DNA of 64,000 bases from JANYCO01 sp035535995 (GCA_035535995.1 DATLOZ010000005.1:248001-312000); one strand, 5' to 3'; counted from the stretch's first letter, positions 16,623 to 24,806 are shown. Notes: a model not told the origin generated them from the sequence alone. Program-made: numbers and translations.

Positions 16623-18056
16623 ATGTCTTTTCTTCAAATAACTCCTCCTGATTTACTCGATCTTTCGCAACCTCTTCTGTACCTCTCTCCTAGTGACTCT
16701 CTTGGTCATACTGGTTTTCTCACAGAAGAAGAAACTTCTTTTATCAACCAACAACTTAAAAATGGTCTGGCGGTTGCAGAACTAAACACACCAGAAAAAA
16801 TTGTCTTCGTAATATCTCTGGTAAAAAGCTCTACAGAAGCAGATCGCATTGAAAAATACCGCCGCGCCGGGGCAACACTTTCTGCAAAGCTAATTGCTTT
16901 GAAATTTAAAGAAGCTACCCTTTATGCAACCCAACAACCTGGCGAGTTATTGGCCCTCGCCGAAGGATTAGTATTGGCCAGTTATCGTTTTTCAAAATAT
17001 AAAAAAGGCAGTGAACCCTCGTTGAAAAAGATCAACATTGCTGCCGAAACAGATTTAACAGAACAAGTAGATGAGCTGAATCTCTTACTGGAAGCGGTAT
17101 ACAAAACAAGAAACCTGGTAAATGAACCAGTAGTATTTCTCACCGCTGAGCAGCTTAGCATAGAAATTACAAACCTTGGAAAAGACGCGGGCTTCAGCAC
17201 CGAAGTCTTCAATAAAAGTAAAATCCAAAGCCTCAAAATGGGTGGCTTGCTGGCAGTGAACATCGGAAGTCCTAATCCTCCTACGTTTAATGTTCTGGAA
17301 TATAAACCCCAAAATGCTGTCAACACAAAACCCTACATACTTGTGGGCAAAGGGGTGGTCTACGATACAGGAGGACTGAGTCTGAAACCTACCGAACATT
17401 CGATGGACATGATGAAATGCGATATGGCTGGCGCTGCTGCTGTGGCCGGAGCATTTTATGCGATTGCTAAAAACAAACTTCCTATTTATCTCATTGGTCT
17501 GATTCCTGCTACTGAGAACAGACCTGATGGCAATGCTATTACACCTGGTGATATTATCACAATGCACAACGGTAAAACCGTAGAAGTGCTCAATACCGAT
17601 GCTGAGGGAAGACTGATCCTTGCAGACGCGCTCTCTTACGCGAGCAAATACGACCCCGAATTAGTAATTGATCTGGCTACGCTTACCGGCGCCGCAGTCC
17701 GTGCGATCGGGAAGGAAGGCATTGTATATATGGGTACTGCCGATGAGCAAACCAAACAAACGCTCGAGACAACAGGGATGAATGTATTTGAAAGACTTGT
17801 GGAGTTTCCGCTTTGGGAAGATTATGATCAGCATATTCAATCCGATATTGCCGATCTTAAAAACATTGGCACTGGCGAGGCCGGCGCGATCTCGGCTGGA
17901 AAATTTATGGAACATTTCACTTCTTATCCATGGCTTCACCTAGACATTGCCGGCGGAGCTTTTATGGTGGGGCCTTTTCATTATTGGGTAAAAGGCGGTA
18001 CAGGCCTTGGGGTAAGACTGCTGTATCATTTTTTGAAAAATAAAATAAATAAGTAA
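16623..18056 (+). CDS. pepA: M17 leucyl aminopeptidase
   Basis: This is a 477-residue cytosolic metallo-aminopeptidase that removes N-terminal residues, with a preference for Leu. The C-terminal catalytic domain has the family motifs in order: GKGVVYDTGGLSLK (Lys and Asp ligands), MKCDMAGAAAV (second Asp) and the signature NTDAEGRL (Asp, Glu and the Arg of the bicarbonate site), followed by DLATLTGA. The N-terminal 160 residues are the variable, less conserved domain. The length is typical for a hexameric M17 enzyme. It may share a transcript with the beta-barrel gene 33 bp downstream, though these look functionally unrelated. Confidence 0.92.
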   Translation: MSFLQITPPDLLDLSQPLLYLSPSDSLGHTGFLTEEETSFINQQLKNGLAVAELNTPEKIVFVISLVKSSTEADRIEKYRRAGATLSAKLIALKFKEATLYATQQPGELLALAEGLVLASYRFSKYKKGSEPSLKKINIAAETDLTEQVDELNLLLEAVYKTRNLVNEPVVFLTAEQLSIEITNLGKDAGFSTEVFNKSKIQSLKMGGLLAVNIGSPNPPTFNVLEYKPQNAVNTKPYILVGKGVVYDTGGLSLKPTEHSMDMMKCDMAGAAAVAGAFYAIAKNKLPIYLIGLIPATENRPDGNAITPGDIITMHNGKTVEVLNTDAEGRLILADALSYASKYDPELVIDLATLTGAAVRAIGKEGIVYMGTADEQTKQTLETTGMNVFERLVEFPLWEDYDQHIQSDIADLKNIGTGEAGAISAGKFMEHFTSYPWLHLDIAGGAFMVGPFHYWVKGGTGLGVRLLYHFLKNKINK

Positions 18057-18088
18057 CTTTAAAACAGTAATAAACTTTAACTATCATT

Positions 18089-18685
18089 ATGAAAAAAAAT
18101 CTATTATTCCTGACCGTTGCAGCTATACTGTCAGTGGCTACGATTGTTCAAAGCGAGGCTCAAATCGTTACAGGAGGTCTGAGACTTGGATTCAACGCAT
18201 CCAAAGTTGTAGGTGATTTCGGAGCGAATTATAATTTCGTACCGGGCATCCATGTAGGCCCTTACGTACGCGTAGCGCCTAGAGAGAAATACAGGATTGA
18301 AGCAGATGTTCTCTTCAGTACCAAAGGAGCAAGCAGTGATCCCACTGGAAGTGATCGTCAATATGCTATTCCTTTTTATCTTGATATTCCAGTCCTTTTC
18401 AACTACAAGCCAATCGCAGGATTATATTTTGAAGCCGGTGTGCAGCCTTCGTTTGCGCTTACGCAAATGAACTTTAGTCAAAATTCATCTAATACTACTT
18501 TCGACAAAACAGGATTGAAAACCGTAGACTTCGCTCCTGTAGTAGGGCTTGGATACGAATTCAAAAAAGCGAGCCTTGGCTTAAGAGGTGCATTTGGTGT
18601 AACAAACATCAACGATTTTTCTGGTTACAATCCTAATCAGAAAAACATGACGCTGATGGCTACCTTCGGCTTCAAAATTTTCTAA
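18089..18685 (+). CDS. Outer-membrane beta-barrel protein (PorT-like fold)
   Basis: This 198-residue protein has a signal peptide (residues 1-25, ending QSEAQ) and alternating beta strands ending in an aromatic residue (TFGFKIF), the usual sign for outer-membrane insertion. Strands such as GGLRLGFNASKV, FVPGIHVGPYVRV, YRIEADVLFSTKGA and PVVGLGYEFKKASLGLRGAFG fit an eight-stranded barrel of the family often annotated as outer membrane beta-barrel or PorT-like in Bacteroidota. No specific role can be assigned. It is followed by a strong hairpin terminator. Confidence 0.75.
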   Translation: MKKNLLFLTVAAILSVATIVQSEAQIVTGGLRLGFNASKVVGDFGANYNFVPGIHVGPYVRVAPREKYRIEADVLFSTKGASSDPTGSDRQYAIPFYLDIPVLFNYKPIAGLYFEAGVQPSFALTQMNFSQNSSNTTFDKTGLKTVDFAPVVGLGYEFKKASLGLRGAFGVTNINDFSGYNPNQKNMTLMATFGFKIF

Positions 18686-18716
18686 TCAAATTCTGATTCT
18701 TTTAAATTAATAACCA

Positions 18717-18759
18717 ACAGGAAGGCACAAAGACATGAAGAATCTTTGTGCCTTCCTGT
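18717..18759. terminator. 17-bp perfect hairpin (GGAAGGCACAAAGA family)
   Basis: ACAGGAAGGCACAAAGA (18717-18733) is exactly complementary to TCTTTGTGCCTTCCTGT (18743-18759). It follows the beta-barrel gene and probably ends its transcript. A related hairpin lies at 49215-49253. Confidence 0.75.
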
Positions 18760-18888
18760 CTTTGTGTTGAACATTATCAACCATCAAAAATCAGGTAGCT
18801 GGTAGCTGTTTTCAACTACTTTTTCACAGGCTTTGCGAATCGGTAAACATTGTCTAAATTCGTAGATTCAATACTTAAGAATTTAGAT

Positions 18889-19914
18889 ATGGCATACTTA
18901 AACGGAACTACAGACAGACCTGTCATCGGCATTTCACTGGGTGACTTCAACGGGATCGGTCCGGAAGTAATTATGAAAACCCTCGCCGACACCAGGGTTT
19001 CCAAACTTTGTGTTCCTGTCGTTTACGGCAATTACAAGATCTTTGCAAAATATAAAAGACTTGTAGAGATAGAGGAATTGAGTTTCCATTCCATCAAAAA
19101 TATTTCTGAGCTTTTTCCTAAAAAAACAAACCTGGTTACTTGCTGGGAAGATGATTACGAGATCAACCCGGGAAAGGTAACTCCTGAAGCGGGCAAATGC
19201 GCATTCGCGTCTCTACAGCGCGCTACCGAAGATGTAGTGGCCGGAAACCTCGATGCCATCGTTACAGCACCAATCAATAAAAAAAATATCCAGAACCCTG
19301 ATTTTAATTTTGTAGGTCATACCGAATACCTCACCCAAAAAGCGAATGCCTCTGATAGCCTGATGCTGCTGGTATGTGAAGAACTTAGGATCGGCGTAGT
19401 AACCGGACATATTCCACTTTCCGAAGTAAAAGCAAAACTAACCAGGGAGAAAATTCTTACCAAAGTAAACATCCTTTACAAATCGCTGAAAAATGATTTC
19501 GGCATCATCAAGCCACGCATAGCCCTTCTCGGACTCAATCCACATGCGGGAGAAGATGGATTGCTGGGCAGCGAAGAAAAAGAGATCATCGCTCCAATCA
19601 TAGAAGAACTGAAACAAAAAGGCGTTCTGGCTTTCGGGCCTTTCCCTGCCGACGGTTTCTTTGGTATCAAACATTATCAAAAATTCGACGGCGTACTCGG
19701 CATGTATCACGACCAGGGTTTGATCCCCTTCAAGCTGATGGCTTTTGATTCAGGTATCAATTTTACTGCCGGTCTTCCTTTCATTCGCACCTCTCCGGAT
19801 CATGGCACTGCTTATGATCTTGCAGGAAAAAATATGGCCAGCGAATCATCCTTCCGCGCCGCATTGTTCCTGGCCATTGACATGGTAAAAGCGAAAAAAA
19901 CGGTGGAGGCATAA
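18889..19914 (+). CDS. pdxA: 4-hydroxythreonine-4-phosphate dehydrogenase
   Basis: PdxA oxidises 4-phosphohydroxy-L-threonine with NAD(P)+ in the DXP-dependent pyridoxal-phosphate pathway. Characteristic segments are ISLGDFNGIGPEV, VTAPINKKN, GHTEYL (first metal His), LGLNPHAGEDG, MYHDQGLIPFK and RTSPDHGTAYDLAG (further metal His residues). Length from ATG 18889 is 341 residues. A TTG at 18850 in the same frame would add 13 residues (SKFVDSILKNLD) that the family does not need, so the ATG is preferred with moderate confidence. The ketosynthase-like gene starts 18 bp after its stop, so the downstream pigment-type block may be read from the same promoter. Confidence 0.9.
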   Translation: MAYLNGTTDRPVIGISLGDFNGIGPEVIMKTLADTRVSKLCVPVVYGNYKIFAKYKRLVEIEELSFHSIKNISELFPKKTNLVTCWEDDYEINPGKVTPEAGKCAFASLQRATEDVVAGNLDAIVTAPINKKNIQNPDFNFVGHTEYLTQKANASDSLMLLVCEELRIGVVTGHIPLSEVKAKLTREKILTKVNILYKSLKNDFGIIKPRIALLGLNPHAGEDGLLGSEEKEIIAPIIEELKQKGVLAFGPFPADGFFGIKHYQKFDGVLGMYHDQGLIPFKLMAFDSGINFTAGLPFIRTSPDHGTAYDLAGKNMASESSFRAALFLAIDMVKAKKTVEA

Positions 19915-19932
19915 CCGAAGATCGGATTTCGT

Positions 19933-20946
19933 ATGGAGATCTATATCAATGGAACAGGTGCTATATCGCCGCAGCCAAGTTTTGAAGAAAATAATTTTAC
20001 TTCCGAAGCGCTAAGCGCAACAAATGCCGCGCGCTTGAAATGCCTCGAGCCGGATTATAAAAATTATATCAATCCTTCTTCGCTGCGCAGGATGTCGAGA
20101 ATGATCAAAATGGGAATTGCTTCCTCAAAGATCTGTCTCGAAAATGCCAACGTTTCTATGCCAGGAGCGATCATTACCGGCACTGGCCTGGGCTGTGTGG
20201 AAGACACAGAAAAATTTTCCCTTTCCATTCTTGAAAATCACGAGCTGCTGCTCACTCCTACTCCTTTCATTCAATCTACACACAACACTGTTGGCGGGCA
20301 GATCGCTTTGTTGCTCGGCTGTCATGCTTATAATTTCACCTACGTGCATCGTGGCATTTCCTTCGAATCATCGTTGCTTGATGCGTCAATGCTTATTCAA
20401 GAAAAAGCAGCCGATGATATCCTTGTAGGCGGTATCGATGAGCTGACCGACAATAGCTACACGCTTCTTCAGCAGCTGGGAATTTATAGTAGAAAAAAAT
20501 CCTTGTCCTCCGACCTCTCCGATGGTACGCCAGCGGGAGAAGGAGCAGCATTTTTTCTTGTATCAGGCAAAAAGACAGAACAGACGCAAGCAAAGATTTC
20601 TGTAATTAAAACTTTTGCTGGAAAACATTCTTCCGGATCGCTTGGTGAGAAAATAAAAGAGGTATTGTCAGAAAAAGGAAAACGTCTAAAAGATATTTCG
20701 CTTGTGCTTACTGGCAATTCAGGCAATGCTAAGACAGATCTTGTCTACCAGGATTTGAAAAGAACTATTTTTAAAGAGACTGATACAACTTCCTTCAAAC
20801 AATATTGCGGCGAATATCATACCGCTTCTGCTTTTGGCTGCTGGTGGGCTGTAAAGAAGATCCAGCGCGGGGAAGCCTCTTCTGTATTGCTCTGCAATCA
20901 ATTTGGAGGCGCTGATTACAGTATATTATTGATCGAAAAATGCTAA
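19933..20946 (+). CDS. Beta-ketoacyl synthase homologue, chain-length-factor-like
   Basis: This 337-residue thiolase-fold protein resembles 3-oxoacyl-ACP synthases: GTGLGCVEDTEKF, FIQSTHNTVGGQIAL, GGIDELT and GTPAGEGAAFFLV are all recognisable. The active-site nucleophile region, normally ACSS-like, reads VHRGI (about residues 138-142) and has no Cys, and the length is about 70 short of a full KAS II. This is the pattern of a chain-length factor, which pairs with an active ketosynthase and sets product length, as in aryl-polyene and flexirubin loci. The catalytic partner is not in the window. Its stop overlaps the deacetylase ATG by 7 bp. It is expected to be cytosolic and catalytically inactive alone. 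Confidence 0.8.
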   Translation: MEIYINGTGAISPQPSFEENNFTSEALSATNAARLKCLEPDYKNYINPSSLRRMSRMIKMGIASSKICLENANVSMPGAIITGTGLGCVEDTEKFSLSILENHELLLTPTPFIQSTHNTVGGQIALLLGCHAYNFTYVHRGISFESSLLDASMLIQEKAADDILVGGIDELTDNSYTLLQQLGIYSRKKSLSSDLSDGTPAGEGAAFFLVSGKKTEQTQAKISVIKTFAGKHSSGSLGEKIKEVLSEKGKRLKDISLVLTGNSGNAKTDLVYQDLKRTIFKETDTTSFKQYCGEYHTASAFGCWWAVKKIQRGEASSVLLCNQFGGADYSILLIEKC

Positions 20947-21719
20947 CCTATTCTCGTACACGTCTTGTCTTTCTTATTGCTTCTGCATTGGCAGTGTTGG
21001 AATACTTTCTTATTTCATTCCCCTGGTATTATCTGCTACAAATCCCGATCCTCTATTTTGTGATCGTAGGATATGGCTCGGCTACTATCAGCGCCGGATT
21101 TTTTCTGAAATCCATTTGTAGCATCGATACAAAAGAAAAAGTACTGGCGCTTACGTTCGACGACGGTCCTGATCCGCTAAAAACTCCGCAGATCCTGGAG
21201 ATCCTGAGGTTGCATAATATAAAAGCTACCTTTTTTGTAATTGGCGGAAAAATAAAAGGTTCTGAAGAATTACTGAAACAAATAGAACGAGAAGGACATC
21301 TGATCGCCAATCATTCGTTTTCGCATTCTTATTTTTTTGATTTTTATTCTACTTCAAAAGTGATCGATGATCTGGCCCTTGCCAATCGTACGATCCAGGA
21401 AGTAATAGGTAAAACACCAAAGTTATTTCGTCCACCATACGGTGTCACCAATCCTAATATTGCGAAAGCGCTCAAGACTTCCGGATTAATTTCAATCGGC
21501 TGGAATGTACGCTCGCTGGATACGGTGATTCAAAATGCGGATAAACTTTACAAGCGTGTGATCAGTCGTATAAAGCCCGGAAGTATTTTATTGTTTCACG
21601 ATACCGGATCACATACGATTGAAACATTAAAAGCAGTTATACTATTTGCAGAAAAAAACAGTTATAAAACAGAACGGCTTGATCAGCTGTTAAGTATTAA
21701 AGCATATGAAGAAAATTAG
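20940..21719 (+). CDS. Membrane-anchored polysaccharide deacetylase (NodB domain)
   Basis: This 259-residue protein has two N-terminal hydrophobic segments (about residues 8-55) and a NodB-type carbohydrate esterase 4 domain. LTFDDGPDP carries the catalytic and metal Asp pair (74 and 75), ANHSFSH gives the metal His residues (125 and 129), and RPPYG is the third motif. CE4 enzymes remove N- or O-acetyl groups from sugars. The overlap with the ketosynthase-like gene on one side and the lolA gene on the other shows a tight operon. Such a deacetylase-LolA pair is a regular part of flexirubin/aryl-polyene-type loci in Bacteroidota, where its substrate is not well known. Confidence 0.85.
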   Translation: MLTYSRTRLVFLIASALAVLEYFLISFPWYYLLQIPILYFVIVGYGSATISAGFFLKSICSIDTKEKVLALTFDDGPDPLKTPQILEILRLHNIKATFFVIGGKIKGSEELLKQIEREGHLIANHSFSHSYFFDFYSTSKVIDDLALANRTIQEVIGKTPKLFRPPYGVTNPNIAKALKTSGLISIGWNVRSLDTVIQNADKLYKRVISRIKPGSILLFHDTGSHTIETLKAVILFAEKNSYKTERLDQLLSIKAYEEN

Positions 21720-22344
21720 TCTGTTATTTTTAATGCTGCTCACAGGGATCATAGTGGCAGAAGCTCAGCCAAAGGGTTATAAGAATTTGAAAGACACCTC
21801 GTCTTTCATCAAAAAGTTTGACGACAAAGCGCGTACGATCACCACCAACGAGGCAGATTTTGTACAAGAAAAATATGTGTCAGTGATGACAGACAAGGCA
21901 ATTTCCAAAGGAAAATTCTATTATAAAAAATCAAACCAAATGCGCTGGGAAACCACCGAGCCGCAGAGTCATATCATTGTGCTCAATAATGGCAAAATGA
22001 TAATGAAAGAAAAAGGTAAAGTAAAAACCTATGATGCTTCTTCCAATAAAATGTTTAAAGGGTTAAACGATATGATGCTCACCACCGCCAGCGGAAATAT
22101 GCTGAATAGTAAAGAGTATAAGCATAGCTTGTTTGAAAACGAAAAATATTTCCTGATCCAGTTGACCCCGGTAGCCGCTACCACACGTAAATTTGTAAAG
22201 GTCATTGAAGTGACGGTCGAAAAAGGCGATTATACCGTATCGCAGATCAAAATGATCGAGCCATCGGAAGATTATACCAGGATAGAGTTTAGCAATAAAA
22301 AGATCAATCAACCTATTGGCGACGATCTTTTTATATTAAAATAA
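21706..22344 (+). CDS. LolA-like periplasmic lipoprotein carrier
   Basis: This 212-residue exported protein has a signal peptide (residues 1-20, ending AEAQ) and the LolA/LolB half-barrel pattern: FVQEKYVSVMTDKAISKGKFYYKKSNQMRWE, written here only to mark the strand that starts near residue 52, then IIVLNNGKMIMKEKGK and KMIEPSEDYTRIEF. In the general pathway LolA ferries lipoproteins across the periplasm; here it overlaps the deacetylase gene by 14 bp and probably carries a lipid-like product of the same operon to the outer membrane, as the LolA homologues of aryl-polyene loci are thought to do. The partner exporter could be the MMPL protein at 11371-14766. Confidence 0.8.
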   Translation: MKKISLLFLMLLTGIIVAEAQPKGYKNLKDTSSFIKKFDDKARTITTNEADFVQEKYVSVMTDKAISKGKFYYKKSNQMRWETTEPQSHIIVLNNGKMIMKEKGKVKTYDASSNKMFKGLNDMMLTTASGNMLNSKEYKHSLFENEKYFLIQLTPVAATTRKFVKVIEVTVEKGDYTVSQIKMIEPSEDYTRIEFSNKKINQPIGDDLFILK

Positions 22345-22411
22345 AAGTTTGAACGTACTAATTTTAATTTATTTAATTTAAAACATATAGGACATTTTTT
22401 ATATTTGTGAC

Positions 22412-23140
22412 ATGGAGAAAACGCTCGTCATCATTCCGACTTACAACGAGATAGAAAATATAGAAGCAATTATTAGAAAAGTATTTTCTCTTTCTGTTCC
22501 ATTCCACATCCTCATTGTAGACGACGGCTCTCCCGACGGAACGGCCGATCGTGTAAAACAACTTCAGCAGGAATTTCCCGAAAGGCTGCATCTGGAACAG
22601 CGCCAAGGCAAGCTGGGCTTGGGAACTGCGTATATTCATGGTTTTCGCTATGCGCTAAAAAACGGCTATGATTATATTTGCGAAATGGATGCCGATTTCT
22701 CTCACAATCCTGAAGACCTGGTAAGACTTTACGAAGCCTGTGCCGTAGAGGGCAATGACCTGGCGATCGGCTCCCGCTATGTAAAAGGGATCACGGTGAT
22801 CAACTGGCCAATAGAACGTGTACTCATGTCTTATTTTGCCAGTAAATATGTACAGTTTATAACCGGCATGCCCATACACGATACAACGGCAGGCTTCAAA
22901 TGCTACCGGAGAAAAGTATTGGAAACAATTGATCTGAACAGCATTAAATTTGTAGGCTACGCTTTCCAGATCCAATTAAAATTCCTTGCCTGGAAGCATG
23001 GATTTAAACTGGTAGAAGTTCCTATTATTTTTACCGATCGTAAATTAGGCGTTTCTAAAATGTCGGGAAGCATTTTCAAAGAAGCTTTCTTTGGCGTAAT
23101 GTCGATGAGGGTGAAAAGTATTTTTAAGCAATACAATTAG
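22412..23140 (+). CDS. Polyprenol-phosphate mannose/glucose synthase-like GT2
   Basis: This 242-residue GT-A enzyme of the dolichol-phosphate mannosyltransferase type shows TLVIIPTYNEIENIE at the N-terminus, IVDDGSPDGTAD, EMDADFSHNPEDL (DxD-type metal site) and GSRYVKG, with no membrane tail. It should transfer a sugar from a nucleotide donor to a polyprenyl phosphate at the cytoplasmic face. The box TATATTTG ends 4 bp before the ATG, so the mRNA may be nearly leaderless. It follows lolA after a 67-bp gap and may be outside that operon. Confidence 0.88.
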   Translation: MEKTLVIIPTYNEIENIEAIIRKVFSLSVPFHILIVDDGSPDGTADRVKQLQQEFPERLHLEQRQGKLGLGTAYIHGFRYALKNGYDYICEMDADFSHNPEDLVRLYEACAVEGNDLAIGSRYVKGITVINWPIERVLMSYFASKYVQFITGMPIHDTTAGFKCYRRKVLETIDLNSIKFVGYAFQIQLKFLAWKHGFKLVEVPIIFTDRKLGVSKMSGSIFKEAFFGVMSMRVKSIFKQYN

Positions 23141-23151
23141 AAAAGAAGATT

Positions 23152-23182
23152 CCAGATACCGGATGTCAGATGCCGGATAAAA
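23152..23182. repeat. Family B repeat fragment (AGATACCGGAT / AGATGCCGGAT)
   Basis: CCAGATACCGGATGTCAGATGCCGGAT resembles the arm of the hairpin at 4621-4666 and the stretch at 45114-45139. A weak complement (ATCTGGAATCC) follows near 23216. Confidence 0.4.
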
Positions 23183-23241
23183 TGGATTGCTATGTCCTCA
23201 AAAAATCTGAATTTTATCTGGAATCCAGTATCAATTTAAAA

Positions 23242-23970
23242 TTATTGAAGCAGCCCCTTCTCATAAGCAATCTTCATAATGTCCATACTGTTGTGTACTT
23301 CCATCTTTTGCATGATATTTTTGCGATGTGTTTTCACGGTATGTTCGCTCAAGTGAAGGATGCTGGCAATCTTTGGAGTGGTATTTCCTTCACAAAGTAA
23401 TTTTAGAATTTGCATTTCCCTGCCAGAAAGTAAACCCAGGTCTTTAGTTGGATAAGCGAAGGTATGAATGGTCTCATAACAATCATCACGATCATTTTTC
23501 TTCGAAATAGTGAAGTTGATAAGATCGTCCTTCTTTGTTTCGTTGATGTCAGTAATGATGAATAGATCAAGCAAAGGATAGCCGTTTTCGTCTATTTCGA
23601 TAATAGTAGATTGATGCAAGCACCAGATTGTTTTTCCCGATTTGGTGTTGACCATGTATTCATAAGAAAAGCGGAATTTTTTTACGGCCTCTCCTGCTTG
23701 TGCGTATTTCACGCAATGCTCGAGGTAAACAGGAAAGATGTGGGAAGCAATGATATCGGCATGTACTTTATTGATAATAGAATAACTGAACCTCAAACCT
23801 CCATCAAGATATTCACGTGCGTCGTATCCAAACATATGTTTTACATTCTTACTGTAAAACTCATATTGCAACGTATCAAAATTAAATATCCCTGTCACTC
23901 CTGGAGAAAGTTCCAGAAATTGATTGAATTGAGGATTACTTAATAGTTCAAAATTATTCTCTGATATCAT
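23242..23970 (-). CDS. LuxR-type regulator with PAS-like sensor domain
   Basis: This 242-residue transcription factor has an N-terminal PAS-like region (about residues 20-140: GVTGIFNFDTLQYEFYSKN, then YMVNTKSGKTIWCLHQST and IDENGYPLLDLFIITDINE) and a C-terminal LuxR/FixJ helix-turn-helix: LSGREMQILKLLCEGNTTPKI and HLSEHTVKTHRKNIMQKM. There is no receiver domain or phosphorylation site, so it probably senses a ligand or the redox state directly. Such PAS-LuxR proteins are abundant in Bacteroidota. It is alone on the minus strand, with its start facing the AT-rich region that holds the candidate ncRNA. Confidence 0.85.
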   Translation of the reverse strand: MISENNFELLSNPQFNQFLELSPGVTGIFNFDTLQYEFYSKNVKHMFGYDAREYLDGGLRFSYSIINKVHADIIASHIFPVYLEHCVKYAQAGEAVKKFRFSYEYMVNTKSGKTIWCLHQSTIIEIDENGYPLLDLFIITDINETKKDDLINFTISKKNDRDDCYETIHTFAYPTKDLGLLSGREMQILKLLCEGNTTPKIASILHLSEHTVKTHRKNIMQKMEVHNSMDIMKIAYEKGLLQ

Positions 23971-24110
23971 ATTCTTTCCCTCTCACTAAGATAGCTTTTT
24001 TATACAAAAGCCAGGCGAATATTACATTGTTAAATTAATATTAATAATTATAGTTATAATTATAATTAAAATAATACCATTTAGGCAAAATAAATACCTC
24101 CAAAGGGTGA

Positions 24111-24141
24111 TTGTCCTGCAATGACAAAGTTTCTATTTTTG
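24111..24141 (+). promoter_or_regulatory. Bacteroidota-type promoter for the candidate ncRNA
   Basis: TTG at 24111-24113, a 20-bp spacer, and TATTTTTG at 24134-24141. This fits the Bacteroidota -33 (TTG) / -7 (TAnnTTTG) promoter better than any other site seen in the window. No protein gene follows on this strand. Confidence 0.55.
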
Positions 24142-24146
24142 AAACA

Positions 24147-24368
24147 TAAATAAAGTGAGTTCGCCAAAACGCTCAAAACTTATTTATACCCTTCCGGAAC
24201 CTCAGTAATGTAGAAAGCTATGTTACACTAATGTGTGTATGTACGACACCGAAATTTATATCCCACCAGTACATACGCACATTTTTTAATTTCCAGCTTA
24301 AAATTTGTTTTCAATTAAAAAGTCCAGGATTTAAAGTTATTTTCACGACTTTAAATCCTGGACTTTTT
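24147..24368 (+). ncRNA. Candidate structured non-coding RNA
   Basis: The stretch starts just after a good Bacteroidota promoter and ends in a strong terminator, with no credible open reading frame (the longest, from 24231, runs straight through the terminator stem). It can form three stems: a 5' hairpin at about 24150-24185 (AATAAAGTGAG with CTCAAAACTTATT), a 15-bp stem of AATGTGTGTATGTAC (24230-24244) with GTACATACGCACATT (24269-24283; one G-U pair) followed by six T residues, and the 21-bp terminator at 24317-24368. So transcripts of about 140 or 220 nt are both possible. It matches no RNA family I can name; 6S RNA was considered but is not supported. Confidence 0.45.
24317..24368. terminator. 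21-bp perfect bidirectional terminator
   Basis: AAAAAGTCCAGGATTTAAAG continues one base to pair perfectly with the complement ending at 24368, with a 10-nt loop. It has T runs on both strands. It can end the ncRNA (plus) and the holin-like gene (minus). Confidence 0.85.
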
Positions 24369-24382
24369 TAAATTGATTTTTT

Positions 24383-24733
24383 CTATCTGTTTTTCTGCTT
24401 ATCTCCTACCAGGTCATTCAATACCCAATATACAACTGTAATAAATATACTGAAGAGCATTGCCGTCCAAAAGCCTCTCACTGCAAATCCTGATAGGAAG
24501 AAATCTACCAGCATTACCATCAGCGCATTGATCACTAAAAGGAAAAACCCAAGTGTAAATACTGTGATCGGAAAAGTAAGTAGTTGGAGAATTGGTTTAA
24601 TAGTCACATTAATGATCGAAAGGATCAGCGCTACTAGGATTGCATACCAGAAATTGGTAAGATAGATTCCTGGCAATAGATACGCCGCTAAAAAAACAGC
24701 TACAGCTTGTAAAAGTAAACGAACTAGTCCCAT
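24383..24733 (-). CDS. Holin-4-superfamily (YvlD-like) small membrane protein
   Basis: This 116-residue protein has four hydrophobic segments (about residues 5-22, 29-47, 55-78 and 86-108). The motif IINVTIKPILQLLTFPITVFTLGFF matches the family called phage holin family 4 or YvlD, which is chromosomal in many bacteria and not part of a prophage here. Its function is unclear; a link to envelope stress is known for some members. It is followed by the bidirectional terminator and preceded by an AT-rich repeat that separates it from purA. Confidence 0.82.
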   Translation of the reverse strand: MGLVRLLLQAVAVFLAAYLLPGIYLTNFWYAILVALILSIINVTIKPILQLLTFPITVFTLGFFLLVINALMVMLVDFFLSGFAVRGFWTAMLFSIFITVVYWVLNDLVGDKQKNR

Positions 24734-24738
24734 AGGAA

Positions 24739-24806
24739 GTTATGAGTGTTAAGTTATGAGTTATGAATGATTGTTAGCTCAATATTCATAACTCATAATT
24801 CATAAT
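24739..24806. repeat. AT-rich interspersed palindromic repeat (family A), copy 3
   Basis: AAGTTATGAGTTATGAATG and the later ATTCATAACTCATAATTCAT are complementary in their central parts. It fills the gap between purA and the holin-like gene. Confidence 0.6.

Noticed and set aside
18850..18888. TTG start for pdxA
   Set aside because: It adds 13 residues outside the family's conserved N-terminus; the ATG at 18889 directly precedes it. Not excluded.
24147..24368. 6S RNA as the identity of the candidate ncRNA
   Set aside because: The long closing helix with a central bubble that marks 6S RNA could not be drawn from the sequence.
24231..24371. Frame of about 46 codons inside the candidate ncRNA
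   Set aside because: It runs through the terminator stem, so its C-terminus would be coded by the hairpin, and no similarity is seen.
24383..24733. Prophage remnant, from the holin-like gene
   Set aside because: The family is a common chromosomal membrane protein; no other phage gene is near.
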